A stretch of 64,000 bases of DNA, taken from Euphorbia lathyris. Lineage: Eukaryota; Streptophyta; Magnoliopsida; Malpighiales; Euphorbiaceae. This document shows positions 1-12,428 of this stretch, piece by piece. The DNA lies in assembly GCF_963576675.1 (NCBI RefSeq), contig NC_088913.1:84071001-84135000 (forward strand). The letters run 5' to 3'. Positions within the stretch are counted from its first letter, which is position 1, and every line of letters starts with the position of its first letter. The notes under the pieces were generated by a model, which made no database searches, was not told the DNA's origin, and saw only the letters and a list, made by a program, of their open reading frames with translations. The position numbers were made by a program, and so were the translations under genes.

Positions 1-1130
1 CCACCACCACCACCACTTCCTCAAAGGAGGCGAGGTAGACCTAGAAAACAAATAAACCAAGGGGTTCAACAAGTGGAACCCCAAGTCAATCAAGTGGGTG
101 GACAAGAAGGGCAAGCTTCAAGACAAGTTCCTCCACAATTCCCGACAGATTTTAACTTCAATCAATTTTTATCGGGTGTTGAGATGATGCAACAAATACT
201 GATAAGATAGGGACAATGCGGTAGTGGTTCTAGTGGTTTAGGTGATGTGGAAAGGTTTGCTAGAATGATGCCTACCATGTATGATGGTGTATCAGGAGAT
301 GCAATGGACTACTTAGATGAAGTGGAGAAAAATGCCAGATTTCTGAAAGGCAATGATTATGAAACAATTCAGATGGCAGAATACTCATTGAAGGGTGATG
401 CAGGGGTATGGTTCAAGGACAATATTTTTCCTCAAATGCAAAGTATGACTTGGGCTGAATTTAAGGAATTGTTCAAGCAAGCTTTTATCCCTTTTAGTTA
501 CACCGAAGAGCAAAGGAGGAAATTTGCAACTTTTAGAAAGGATAGCAATATGTCAGTTGCAGAATTTACACGACAGTTTCTGAGATTGGGGAGATATGTT
601 CCAGAAGTTATGGCCAATGAAAGGATAAAATGTTCTACATATATTTCTGGGTTAGGAGAACCTTATACCTCTATGCATATCATGTCAGTGACTCCAGGAT
701 GCACTTTCCAGCAGTTAGTGGATGCAGCCCATCATATGGAACTTGATTTTAATCAATCAAAGGCAATTCGTCACTCTATTCAGAGTCCTAAGCCTAAAGA
801 TGGTGGTCAATCTTCTTTATTTACTGGTGGTAATATGGGTAGTTTTCAGATGGGGAGCGCACAACCTTTTAGACAGAGGTCGAGATTTCACAAGAAAGGG
901 AGACATGGTCAAAGGCATGGCAGAGGTTTCAACCAGAGTGGCAGTGGACAGAGTTCAGGTTCAAGCCACAGCAGTTCTGGATCAGGCTATAGTTCTTGCA
1001 ATATATGTGGCAGAAATCATCAGGGTCCTTGTTATACTGCACCTGGTAGTTGTTTCAGATGTGGTCAATATGGGCATATGGCTAGACAGTGTCCACAGTC
1101 TGGATTTCAGCCTACTTTTCTCAGGGATCC
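1..1130 (+). pseudogene. gag: Ty3/gypsy gag (capsid-like plus CCHC zinc knuckle), broken
   Basis: The frame is open from base 1, with a proline/glutamine-rich start cut by the window edge. It is stopped by a TAG at 208-210 and reopens with Met at 247. Residues after 247 match the retrotransposon gag domain (aromatic-rich segment ending near GVWFKDN, then the WAEFKELFKQAF block). A Ser/Gly/Gln-rich linker precedes a CCHC knuckle, [14 protein letters not shown], near 1051-1092. Beyond about 1100 the protein continues in another frame, so a frameshift separates gag from protease. Gag normally forms the cytoplasmic particle that packages element RNA. This copy is disabled. Confidence 0.85.
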
Positions 1131-2948
1131 TCATCTAATGCTGTTAGACCCAATGTTCCTGTGCAAGCTGGAAATCTTTCTACTCCATCTCAGTTTCCGA
1201 ATGCCCCTGGGATACATCAGGGTCAGCCGAGTCGTTTTGCTGGTAGAGGCAGGACAGGTGGAAGGAATCCTCAATCTGGACAGGGACAAGCTAGAGCATT
1301 CAATCTCACTCCACAAGAGGCTCATACTTCAAATGATGTTATCTCAGGTACTATTCCTATCTGTCATATTGATGCTACAGTCTTGTTGGATCCTGGTGCT
1401 ACACATTCTTTTGTTTCTCCTTGCTTTGCGACACGAATGAATAGAACTCCAGAAAGGTTAGAGTTCTCCTTATCTGTTGCTACTCCACTGAGCAACTCAG
1501 TGGAAGCAGATCTTGTATTTTCTTCTTGTCCTGTTACGGTAGAAGGAAGAAATTTGCTAGCAGATTTGATTCTGTTAGACGTGATTGATTTTGATGTCAT
1601 TTTGGGAATGGATTGGTTATCTCAACATTTTGCCACTTTAGATTGTCGTGCGAAGGTGGTGAGATTTAACATACCGGGAGATGTTGAATTCGAATTCAAA
1701 GGCCATAAAGGTACTTCCTCTTCAATTTTGATATCAGCCATAACAGCTAGAAAGTTGTTGCATAAAGGGTGCCAAGGATATTTGGCCTTAGTCAAGGATA
1801 CAATGGTAGATGACAGTAAAGTAGAGAATGTTCCCGTTGTTAATGAATTCCCAGATGTCTTTCCCGAGGAATTACCAGGGTTACCTCCTGAAAGAGAAAT
1901 TGAGTTTTGTATTGACTTAGTTCGTGGTACTACCCCAATATCCATGCCACCTTACAGAATGGCGCCAGCAGAATTGAAAGATTTGAAGGAACAATTGCAA
2001 GATTTAATTGATAAAGGCTTCATTCGACCTAGTGTGTCTCCTTGGGGTGCTCCAGTGTTGTTTGTTAAGAAGAAAGATGGATCGCTTCAGCTTTGCATTG
2101 ATTATAGACAGTTGAATAAGGCGACAATCCGTAACAAATACCCTCTTCCTCGAATTGATGATTTATTTGATCAGTTGCAAGGTGCGTGTCACTTCTCTAA
2201 AATTGATTTGCGTTCTGGGTATCATCAGTTGAAAATCAGGAGCGAAGATATACCCAAGACAGCATTCAGAACACAATATGGCCATTATGAATTTTTGGTA
2301 ATGTCGTTTGGTTTAACCAATGCACCAGCGGCCTTTATGGATCTAATGAATAGGGTGTTCAAACCATTCTTAGACCGCTTTGTGATTGTGTTTATTGATG
2401 ATATCTTGATATATTCACGGAGCGAGGAGGAACACGCCAACCATTTGAGAATGGTGTTGCATGCTTTGAGAGAACATCAACTTTATGCTAAGTTCTCTAA
2501 ATGTGAGTTTTGGATGGAAAGTGTGGCTTTCTTAGGACATGTAGTGTCCAAAGATGGAATTCAAGTAGATCCTAAAAAGGTAGAAGCAATCACCAATTGG
2601 AAGAGACCTACTACAGTGACAGAAATTCGTAGTTTTCTGGGTTTAGCCGGCTATTATAGGAGATTTGTTCAAGATTTTTCCAAGATAGCTGCACCTTTAA
2701 CTCGGCTAACTCAGAAAAATATTCCTTTTGTATGGTCAGAAGCATGTGAGAATAGTTTTCAAAAGCTAAAGGAATGTTTGACTTCAGCACCGGTACTCAC
2801 TTTACCATCGGGATCAGGAGGATTCACTGTATATTGTGATGCTTCTAGAGTTGGCTTAGGCTGTGTTTTGATGCAAAATGGTAGGGTTGTACTCTGTCTT
2901 CCTTGGTTATATGGTTTGGAGAAAAGATTGAAGTTTCGAGGATTATAG
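1089..2948 (+). pseudogene. pol: Ty3/gypsy pol: protease, reverse transcriptase, start of RNase H
   Basis: This 619-codon open frame starts at an internal Met that overlaps the gag end in another frame. In order it shows a retropepsin-like domain (active-site triplet written [12 protein letters not shown] changed to D-P-G, and the downstream ILGMDWL strand), a linker, and the reverse transcriptase (LCIDYRQLN, and the catalytic FIDDILIYS near 2390-2420). The RNase H start ([13 protein letters not shown]) follows. Homology stops near 2890, mid RNase H, and the frame ends in unrelated residues at 2948. A normal element of this class would continue with RNase H, a zinc-binding integrase and often a chromodomain. 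Confidence 0.88.
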
Positions 2949-3819
2949 CCTAAATTTATATAAAGATCAAATTGAGTATTTATAGATCAAATAAATGTGT
3001 TTGAGGATATTGTTTGGAGATTTCAAAAACTTTCACATTGCGATTTAAGTAAATCGTATTTGTTATCCATATAGTTTGATGAGAAACTTAAACTTATTTG
3101 GAGTTATTAATGGGATGTAGGATGATGGGTATAAGAATGATCTATATTGATTTTTCTTATTGTAAGGATTTGATTATAGAGGTTTTACGAAAATAAATAA
3201 GTCAATGTGATATTCATAGAGGAAATATATTATCGATATAAGGTTTATATTTGATTGATGATGATGACTTGGAGTTCGTATTCATCATGATTGGAGTGAA
3301 AAATTATAGATATAAGTATTATTATTATGATGAAGTAAGATCATATGTTGATGCAAATCATTGATTCAGATTATTTAAAGGTTAAGGAAAATATAATATC
3401 GTACATATTAGCGGTTCAAAAGTGATATTTTTGAAGTCTATAGAACTTGGAGATAGGTGAAATATATATGTGATTTCACTTTATTAAAGTGAGATTTGAT
3501 GTATGTTAGGAAGATCTGAATATAAAGTATATCATATGATATAAAATTGACTGTATGATATTTGAAGTTTTATTGTGGATTTATTGGTGAGGGAATTGAC
3601 TAGGTTGAAGTTTAAAGTTACTAAGAGTATATTAAGATGTCGATATTGATAAATAGTGGAGTTAATGGAAGGAAACATTAGAATTTGTGGTCTTATGATG
3701 ATTATGAGGAATCTTGATAATGTGAAATAATTTTGTGATCTTGGAGATTATTTGAGGAATAAAATTTAGATTTAGAGAATGTGAGTTTCGAGGATGGAAT
3801 TTCTTAAGGTGGGGAGAAT
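2949..3819 (+). other. Non-coding internal segment replacing RNase H end and integrase
   Basis: About 870 bp of AT-rich sequence with stops in all frames lies between the broken pol frame and the LTR. No integrase motif is visible. The last bases (3805-3819) are purine-rich and directly precede the LTR, as expected of a polypurine tract priming plus-strand synthesis. The segment may be decayed integrase or sequence acquired by recombination. Confidence 0.6.
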
Positions 3820-5519
3820 TGTCACGTCCGTGTCTAAATTTCTAAAATTTCTATTTTGATATTAGTATATATTATAATTATTGGGTGTGTGAAGTTAATT
3901 TGGTGTTATAGGGAAAGTTTGGAGTTAATTGGATGGTTTATGTGCAAATTAAAAGTTTAGATTAATTTTAAAAGATTATATAAAGATGGAGGATCAAACG
4001 TGATATTTATCAAATTTGATATATATATCTCAGAGCAGATGAGGCGGTGATGATTATCTATTTTCTTTCTTTCCTTTTCTTTTTCTTTTTCTTTCGTTTT
4101 TATCAACAATTTTCTCTGAACCGTTTCTCCACCGTTTCTTTGATTTACGGAGATTCGACCGTCCGAATCACTTGAAATTGGAACCATAGCATCCTTAGGT
4201 ATAGATCTAAGTCCTAACCGAAGAGTTTTTGAGTTTTGGCAGTGTTTGGAGGAAAACGTCTTAGACAGAATTTAGAGAATAATCGATCGGGTTTATTAGT
4301 AGCCAAGGTAAGTAACTATCAACTATATTTTGAGTTTGATGTATATAAATATATATATAATCAAAGAATTTTCAGAAAGTGATATTTTAAGGTTATGCAG
4401 GAATTTTATAAAATTGGGGTTTTTCACAATTTTGCTTTTTATTGTGAAATTTTGGTTCAAATGAAGCTATTGGTTATGCTTCTATGTGAATTTCAGATTT
4501 TACATGATTATGTTGAGTTAAGGCTTAATTTGGTTGATTTACATATATACATATATGTTTTTGATTTCAATATATATATCTATATTAAACAAAATGAATT
4601 TGATGATTTCTTACGAATTGTTTTTGGATTGAGAAATCTCTTGCGGTTATTGTTGTTATTATTTTGGATTGAAATCCAAATGTGATTTTTATGATACAAA
4701 ATGGCTAATTGAAGCCAAATGATTTTTGGTTATTAAATAGTTTGGAATTTGATTGTGAAAGGATATTTGAGCATATTATGCTTTTATGATTTTATATCCA
4801 TCGAGAGTTATCCGGATCGGTGGTTTATATTTGAAGACCATGTTCAGTGAGGGGCATGGCCTGTGTACACAGTCTGAAGACCTATTGGGTATGGCAGCGA
4901 AGTGCTGGGTAAGACCATATGGGATAGGCAATGTTAAGAGACGTCTCGATTATATATGTGGTTATGGATTGATACTTAAGGGGAGAAACTCGAGGATGGA
5001 TACAATGTTTTAAGTTCATTTGGATTATGTTTTCGGTTATGATTGATTTTGATATAAGGTTTTACGTTTGATTGATTACGAGTTGGTTTGATAAAACATT
5101 TATTTGATTACAAGTTGGTTTGATAAAAGATTTATTTGATTATGAAATGGTTTGATGAAACGTTAAGTTTTGAGTATATTTGAGAAGGTTTTGATTAAAT
5201 CCTTTTATAAAGGTATATATGTAGCTATGTTAAGTAAAGTTGGTTTTTATAGCTGATAGTTTCTTACTGAGATTTTTGCCTCACGTTTTTAAATGTTTTA
5301 ATGTTTTTAAGTGATAAAGTACATGATATAGAGAAAGTTACCGACCGATTAGGCGAGGTTTGAAAGTTGGCTGCTTATTGTTAGAATTATGGTTAGAACG
5401 TTGGTATTGCAATTGTAATATAATGATATTTATGATATTTGGAGACTCCTAAGTATTGATTATGATCTTTCTATTTCACGCCCGGTGCCGATTGAGGTTG
5501 TTTAGGGTCGGGTGTGACA
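3820..5519 (+). repeat. 3' LTR of the plus-strand gypsy element (1.7 kb)
   Basis: It begins TGTCACGTCC right after a purine tract and ends GGTGTGACA, giving TG...CA ends with a matching TGTCAC/GTGACA inverted terminus. The base after the LTR is immediately in the integrase frame of the minus-strand element. The candidate 5 bp TSD on this side is 5520-5524; the other side lies outside the window. Confidence 0.85.
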
Positions 5520-5925
5520 CTATGACCCAAATAGAATCATATCTGGTTAAAGAATGGGGCAATCCAAGTACAAAATCCATGGTTACACGCTCCCATTTCC
5601 ATTCTAGAATAGGTAACGGTTGTAATAATCCCGAAGGCTTCTGATGTTCGAGTTTCACTTGTTGACAAGTCAAACATCGAGATACAAACTCTGCTACATC
5701 TCGCTTCATACCCTTCCACCAATACAGCTTCTTAAGATGTTGGTACATCTTAGTGGAACCCGAATGTACATTATAAGCTGCAAAATGCGCCTCTTCCATG
5801 ATCTCCTTTCTAAAATTATCTACATTCGGAACACACAATCGTTCTCCATGTCGTAGACATCCACCACCATCAATTCTAAAATCCTGAGCCTCACCATCAT
5901 TCAATTCATATGCAATCTTACACAA
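5520..5925 (-). pseudogene. Gypsy integrase, N-terminal zinc-binding part and start of core, cut by insertion
   Basis: The minus-strand frame shows the H2C2 zinc-binding module: the AAYNVHSGSTKMYQHLKKLY block with its His pair, then CLTCQQVK with the Cys pair. The start of the core domain follows (WERVTMDFVLGLP, whose Asp would be the first catalytic acid). Homology ends exactly where the neighbouring LTR starts, so the other two catalytic acids are absent. The enzyme would normally join element cDNA to host DNA. Confidence 0.85.
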
Positions 5926-5940
5926 CCAAGGATATCTTGT

Positions 5941-7330
5941 TTAAGTTGCCTTGATTCTATCAAGTAATACCGATCTAACCTTAAAGTGAGCTAAGAATGT
6001 ACCATGATGATTCAACTCTAGTTGCACTCCAGAATCATACAGATCGTGCATTTCTTTAATCAAAGGCCTTCTTTCTGAGCTAATATGAGCTAGACTTCCT
6101 GAAGATTTCCTTCTTAGAGCATCTGCCACAACATTAGCTTTACTAAGATGATATAAAATGGCATAATCATAATCTTTCAAAAGTTCCATCCAACGTCTCT
6201 GCCTTAAATTCAAATCCCTTTGTTGGAATATGTATTTAAGACTCTTGTGATCAGTATAAATTTCACAAGCTTCTCCATACAGATAGTGTCTCCAGATCTT
6301 TAGTGCAAATACTATTGTTGTCATCTCTAAGTCGCGAGTTGGATAATTCTGTTCATGTTTCTTTAATTGTCTCAAAGCATAAGCAACAACCCTACCATTT
6401 TGCATCAAAACATAGTCTAAGCCAACTCTAGAAAAATTAGAATATACAGTGCATCCTCCTGATCCAGATGATAATACTGATGTTGAAGTCAAACATTCTT
6501 TTAGCTTTTGAAAACTATTCTCACGTGCTTTCGACCATATAAAAGGAACATTTTTCTGAGTTAGCCGAGTTAAAAGTGTTGATATATTGGAAAAATCTTG
6601 AACAAATCTCCTATGTTAGCCGACTAAACTTAGAAAACTATGAATTTCTATCACTGTAGTAGGTCTCTTCCAATTGGTGATTGCTTCTACCTTTTTAGGA
6701 TCTACTTGAATTCCATCTTTGGACACTACATGTCCTAAGAAAGCCACACTTTCCATCCAAAACTCACATTTAGAGAACTTAGCATAAAGTTGATGTTCTC
6801 TCAAAGCATGCAATACCATTCTCAAATGGTTGGCGTGTTCCTCCTCTCTCAGTGAATGTATCAAGATATCATTAATGAACACAATCATAAAGCGGTCTAA
6901 GAATGGTCTAAACACCATATTCATTAGATCTATAAAGGCTGCTGGTGCATTGGTTAAACCAAACGACATTACCAAAAATTCATAATGGCCATATCATGTT
7001 CTGAATGTTGTCTTGGGTATATCTTCGCTCCTAATTCTCAAATGATGATACCCAGATTGCAAATCAATTTTAGAGAAGTGCCACGCACCTTGCAATTGAT
7101 CAAATAAATCATCAATTCGAGGAAGAGGGTATTTGTTACGGATTGTCACCTTATTCAACTGTCTATAATTAATGCAAAGCCGAAACGATCCATCTTTCTT
7201 CTTAACGAACAACACCGGAGCACCCGAAGGAGACACACTAGGTCGAATGAAGCCTTTATCAATTAAATCTTGCAACTGTTCCTCAACTCTTTCGATTCTA
7301 CCGGCGCCATTCTATAAGGTGGCATGGATA
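5941..7330 (-). pseudogene. Gypsy reverse transcriptase and RNase H, frameshifted
   Basis: Read from high to low coordinates: RT fingers (7275-6994, with LCINYRQLN), RT palm and thumb (6975-6616), then RNase H (6492-5941). The palm motif reads FINDILIHS where FIDDILIYS is expected, so one catalytic Asp has become Asn. RNase H has HKSLKYIF and the [10 protein letters not shown] end. Stops separate the three pieces. It is closely related to the plus-strand element's pol. Confidence 0.87.
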
Positions 7331-8075
7331 TTGGGGTAGTACCAGGAACTAAGTTGATACAAAACTCAATTTCTCTTTCAAGAGGTAACCCTGGTTATTC
7401 CTCGAGAAAAATAATCTGGAAATTTATTAACAATAGGAACATTCTCTACTTTACCCTCATCTACCATTGTGTTCTTGACTAATGCCAAATATTCTTGACA
7501 CCCTTTATGTAATAACTTTCTAGCTTCTATAGTTGATATCAAAATCAAAGTGGAAGTATCTTTATTCCCTTTAAATTCGAATTCAATATCTCCTGGTATG
7601 TTAAATCTTACCACCTTCCCACGATAATCTAATGTGGAAAATATTTAGATAACCAATCCATCCTAAGATGACATCAAAATCAATCACATTCGACGAAATC
7701 AAATATGCATGTAGATCTCTTCCTTCTATTGTAACAGGACAAGAAGAAAACACAAGATTTGTTTCTAATGAGTTATTATTAGAGTAGTTAAGATAAGGAG
7801 TACCTTAACTTTTCTAGAGTTATATTTATTCTTATAGGAAAGCACAGAGCAATAAAAGAATGAGTAACACCAAGATTCAAAATATCATAGCATCCCATGA
7901 AACATTTCAAGTCTCATTATCTTGTGGAGTAAGAATGAATTACACTCCAACTTGTCCCTGTTCAGATTATGAATTTCTGCCAACGGTCTCGTCTCTACAA
8001 ACAAAACGACTCAGTTGACCCTGATGCATCCACTCACATTCCGGAATTCAGATGATGTAGAAAGATTCTCAATTC
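7331..8075 (-). pseudogene. Gypsy protease region and gag C-terminal end, decayed
   Basis: Minus-strand translation of 7614-7378 matches the protease-RT linker of the plus-strand element. The stretch around 7640-7680 retains the protease strand that reads ILGMDWL in the other copy. Bases 7960-8060 recall the Gly/Arg/Gln-rich region just before its protease. Frames are broken throughout. I place the end at about 8075 because the resemblance stops there. Confidence 0.7.
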
Positions 8076-9171
8076 GAATAAGAAGTTTGGTCTTATTATA
8101 CTAGATGAAGACCGTTGAAAAAGGAGGTTAGAATTCTTATTGCGAGCATTATTTGATATATGCTCACACTACTTACGAAAAACTCATTGGTTGTACCATA
8201 ATAAGGTATTGGTTGTAACATAATAAGGACCATGATAATTTATGCCATGGATATTATTATCTTTTTCTGATGGTTGTAAATTTTTTTTTATAACTACGAC
8301 TTTATTAAATAATTTCTTAATTTTATCCCCCGTCATACTTTTTATTTAAGATTAAATATTATCTTTGAACCATACTCATATATCACTTTTTAAAGATTAT
8401 TCTACCATATGGATAGTAAGGTACTCATTGCATTTTTTTTTCTTCTACTTAATTAGTTAGTCCATAGGGTAATATGTGACACGATCATAGAAGTTGAGGT
8501 AAACAGTTGTGTGGTGGTACAAAGGTTAGTAGATAATCAATAGGAAATAAGTTCTAGGTTCGTTCGAGACATTAAAGAAAACGAACCAAGTTATGGATAT
8601 ATGTGTCACACTTAGGAATTGAGGGCAAAATGAGATAAGTTTTAATGTAAGGGCCTATCAGTGAAGCCAAATTTCATAAGAAAATATAATAGCGGGTTGG
8701 TAAACCGAAGTTTGAGGAGAAATGTAATATTGATAAAACATATGAAGGACAATGAAAAAGAATTGATTGAATTTTAAATCGCTTCCATTTCTAAAGAAAA
8801 TTATTTCTTATTGTCGAACTCTTTGGTTCAAATGAGGTTCCACTTATTTAGTCCACTAGTTCGTTTAACTTCTAAATTTGCCTCTTCTTTTCTAAAGAGG
8901 TAGTTGGGATGATAGATCATTACTTTTTTTTATTACGAACAAAAATCTCATCATCAAAATCACGTATTATTTGACTCATTTACTAATTTGTTTTAAACTA
9001 TTTTAGATATTGATTGCCTCATTATGTGGACAAATAAAATGTATTAGCAAATAACGAGACTTTTACGGTACATTGAATCTAACTAAAAGAAGACTGTCAA
9101 AGACGAATTCAAAACATAATTCCGCAGTATCCAGATTTTCTATTATCATAGGTCATACAATCTCTAACCTA
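8076..9171. other. Non-coding stretch between protease relic and PBS
   Basis: Gag would be expected here for the minus-strand element, but I see no CCHC knuckle or capsid motif and no sizeable open frame on either strand. It may be deleted and replaced, or decayed beyond recognition. No other feature is visible. Confidence 0.5.
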
Positions 9172-9184
9172 GGCTCCGATACCA
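9172..9184 (-). other. Primer binding site (tRNA-iMet type)
   Basis: On the minus strand this reads TGGTATCGGAGCC, four bases after the LTR end. The usual plant initiator-tRNA PBS is TGGTATCAGAGCC, so one base differs. It fixes the orientation of the element and which LTR is the 5' one. Confidence 0.85.
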
Positions 9185-9188
9185 ACTT

Positions 9189-11508
9189 TGTCACGACCCA
9201 TCCCACGGACCGTGACCGGCGCTAGGGAACGGGTAAGCTCAAGCTACCGGAACCGTAACAAGCCTTAATATAATATACAATCAACCTTACCAATAGTCTT
9301 AACATAATTTATTATTAAGTCCTTCAATGAAGCACACAATATAATTCTCAAACTGGTACTGCGGTCTAGAATATAAATTTTTAACATGATTCTTAAATAG
9401 TCATACATAATAAGATAGATGTGCTACCCGAAGAAAGATCGTGGGCTGCAACAGACTTCTAGTTACCTGAAAAATTAAAAGAGTCAAACCTCCCATAGTG
9501 AATTAATTATATGCAATGAATGAGTAATTTAACATTTATGTCACACACAATAATAATAATCATAATATATAATATAAGTGATCACACAATATGCTTTTCA
9601 TAAAATTGTCTTATAAATAAATAGATAGGTGGTTTAATACGTGTGTTGGACCCTAAACCTCAATACTCAATCTAATAATCCACTAATAATCAGCATTTCA
9701 CTCTTATCCAATAACTGGGGGAACGAGAATAACTCAACCGACCACATGCCCAGTTAGCTGGAGGACCGAGAATAACTCAACCGATTCCGTACCCAGCCTC
9801 ACTTAAATCCAAAATCCACATATCATATAGCCCGGGAATATCTCAACCGAGCTTATCCATATATCACAACATTCACAATATTAGTATCATCAATATCCAA
9901 TAACCCGATCGTACCTTTGCGTACAAGGTCCTGATGCCGCTCACCAGGAAGCATGTCCATAACACGTATTTATCCACAAATAATTACGTATAAATTATTA
10001 TAAACAATAAAACACTTTTATAAGTAAAAATAGTACTTTACTTGAAATATCATGAAATCATTTATTATGGATGCAAATGCTAAATTAAAAATGCATAACA
10101 TATAATTAACTCACAAATTGCTCCTAGCCGACTGTCCTAATTTTCAGGTACTGCTCCTCCTCCTATCGGTTGAGTATCTAAAAGAGATAATATTATTTTT
10201 AGAATTTATATAGGTTTAGGAAAATATTGAAATTTATTTCGTCACGTTTTATAGACTTTCTACCGAAAATTCGGCAGAGTCCTCCTATAAAACGGACATC
10301 CTCCTAGTAATGACTAGAGTCAACCCTGCAATAAAATACACTTCTATATTAAAAAATATTCAAAATCCAAACCGGGACTCCATAGACTGTAATTTATCAA
10401 CCCGGTTGGACATCAATCATCCGACAGTTCCATAACTGTCAGTAATTCCAATACTTTACTCCCCAAATTATTCATCATCAAACAATATATAAACATATAT
10501 ACTTATAATCCACTTTCATAATATATATATCAATCAAATTAACTAACCAAAAATCTTAAGAGCATAATTAATTAATTATGCTTAGTCCAATCTCCCTTCA
10601 ACCATTATTTTTAAACTTATATATTCTGAATTTTTATTAAATGAGGATCCAAATATTATTTTTAAACCAACTTAATTTATTTTCTTTAATTTCACTCAAC
10701 TATATACTTTCGTAATTTATAGACACTAAACGGTAAGGAATTTGGCCAAGGTCCAAGAATTAATGTTGCTCGAAATAATATTTTGAACATTCTGAAGTTA
10801 ACCAGCTATTTTTTGTATGTCACCGGAAAATATCACCGGTGATCGGGATCTGCCTATCGGAAAAATTAAAGTTTGTTATTTTGAGAAATTAATTATACCA
10901 CTTTGTTTCTTATGATTCTATGAGTCTAGAATCACTCTCGAAACACCCAAAATCAACTGGAAAATTAAACTTTGGTTAGATTTCTTACTTTTTCCGTTGT
11001 AGCTCCGATTACACGTCAAAACTCCATGCATGCATCAAAATCTAGTGCACCCATAGGTAAATCGACCCCCTGAGTCCACTTTTGGTGTTAGAATTGTAAA
11101 ATAATGAACATAGAGCCGAGAAATAGAGAGAATATCAAAATTGACGAATTTTCTCTCTAAACGATTTTTAAAAACTCAAAATCTCACAATAAAACTTACA
11201 TGCACTTGTAGCTGGAGTTGAGAGCTTCGTTTCGGTATAAAGAACGTCAAAAACAGTGAAGAAATGAGGAAGAATGGAGTTGGAGAAGAATGGAAATGGA
11301 AAATATGAATGTGAAATACGGGATGGAAGAAGAAGATGATCCGTGTTTCATCTTTTTATTTTCCTGTTTAGTGGCTAAAATTTAGTTTGGTCCTCTCACT
11401 TTTATTATCTTTTAAATTCTCTCAAAAGTAATTATATTTTAGCTTTAACTCCTTCTAATTAATTCAATTTAACAACTAGTTTAAATATATATAATTTTGG
11501 GTATTACA
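9189..11508 (-). repeat. 5' LTR of the minus-strand gypsy element (2.3 kb)
   Basis: On the minus strand it starts TGTAATACCC and ends GGGTCGTGACA, immediately followed by the PBS. At 9729-9852 it holds three imperfect repeats around AATAACTCAACCGA. The 5 bp beyond its outer end is GTTAC (11509-11513); the matching copy at the far end is not in the window. Confidence 0.83.
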
Positions 11509-12428
11509 GTTACATCCAATAGCCTTCTAGTCTTGTCTAATTACATTCAATTACTGTAAAACTTCAACTACCCCGTGAACTTTCAAAAATTCATAATTAT
11601 TTATCTATTTGACATTTTTCTTTTGATATGCGATGAGCACTTTGACACGTGATGGAGTACGTCTCACATTTTCTGCATCCAACAAATTTTATTGAGAAAT
11701 ATGAGTTTATTGAATGTGATTGGATAAGAACATGAGGTTATTTAAAACTTTTAAAAGTTTGGGGGGCAGTTGGAGTTTTGTACCAAGCACATGAACCAAC
11801 GGATATATTATGCATATTATTATTAACTCATATATTAATTCCGATGCCGGACGTTTAGAGAACCAAACAGTTTCAAAGGGATTCTGATTCCGATTCCATA
11901 TTAAACCAAACACAATAAATAAATTGTGTTTCCGATTCCGATTCCAGGTACATACTATTTTATTGAAAAAAGATTGGTATAAAAAATGTATTAGTGACAA
12001 GGTTTTTGCAATTCAAAAATTGGTATTTTAAGCGTTAATTTCGTACTTTTTCTAACATGATTAACAGAAGCATTTGAATGGAATTATTGTTTTCCTCACT
12101 CACTGATTAATTATGACAAAAGAATATTAAGTAAAATTATCAGAAACTGTTAGGTTCCAATAAGCAGATGTTTAAATGTAAACCTGCAGTAAATGATGTC
12201 ATGGCATATGCTATGTTTTTGCAGGTAATTACATTATTAAACCTTATCTTAACAATTTCAAAGAGCTAATATATCATTTTAACTGACTAAATAAGTTACT
12301 GTAAGCAAATTTAGAAACTAACAAAACATCCTTAAATGTTAAGAGCACCAATGGAGTATTTAGCCAAATCCGGGAGCCATTATGTATTAAGCCTTTAATT
12401 AATGAGTAAAGTATAGAAATAAATATTA
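11509..12428. other. Intergenic, AT-rich
   Basis: No gene is supported. A 97-codon open stretch on the minus strand (12000-11707) has no recognisable motif and includes a low-complexity ATTCCGATTCCG tract near 11885-11945. Confidence 0.5.

Larger units (their letters stand above)
1..5519 (+). mobile_element. Ty3/gypsy LTR retrotransposon (Tekay/Del-like), decayed, 5' end outside window
   Basis: The order is gag, protease, reverse transcriptase, part of RNase H, then about 870 bp without coding capacity, a purine-rich tract (3807-3818) and a 3' LTR (3820-5519). Integrase and the rest of RNase H are missing, so the copy could not move by itself. The 5' LTR and PBS lie left of the window. Its right end falls inside the integrase reading frame of an opposite-strand gypsy element, so this copy inserted later. 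The lineage is inferred from the conserved wording around the RT. Confidence 0.88.
5520..11508 (-). mobile_element. Ty3/gypsy LTR retrotransposon on the minus strand, decayed, interrupted
   Basis: Reading the minus strand from 11508 down: 5' LTR (11508-9189), a four-base gap, a tRNA-iMet-type primer binding site (9184-9172), about 1.1 kb without recognisable gag, then gag end/protease, RT, RNase H and the start of integrase. The integrase is cut at 5520 by the LTR of the plus-strand element. Its 3' half and 3' LTR presumably lie left of the window beyond the inserted copy. Stops and frameshifts break the coding part many times. Confidence 0.85.

Noticed and set aside
4395..4685. 96-codon ORF inside the gypsy LTR
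   Set aside because: AT-rich low-complexity translation (Leu/Ile/Tyr/Phe) with no motif, inside a non-coding LTR.
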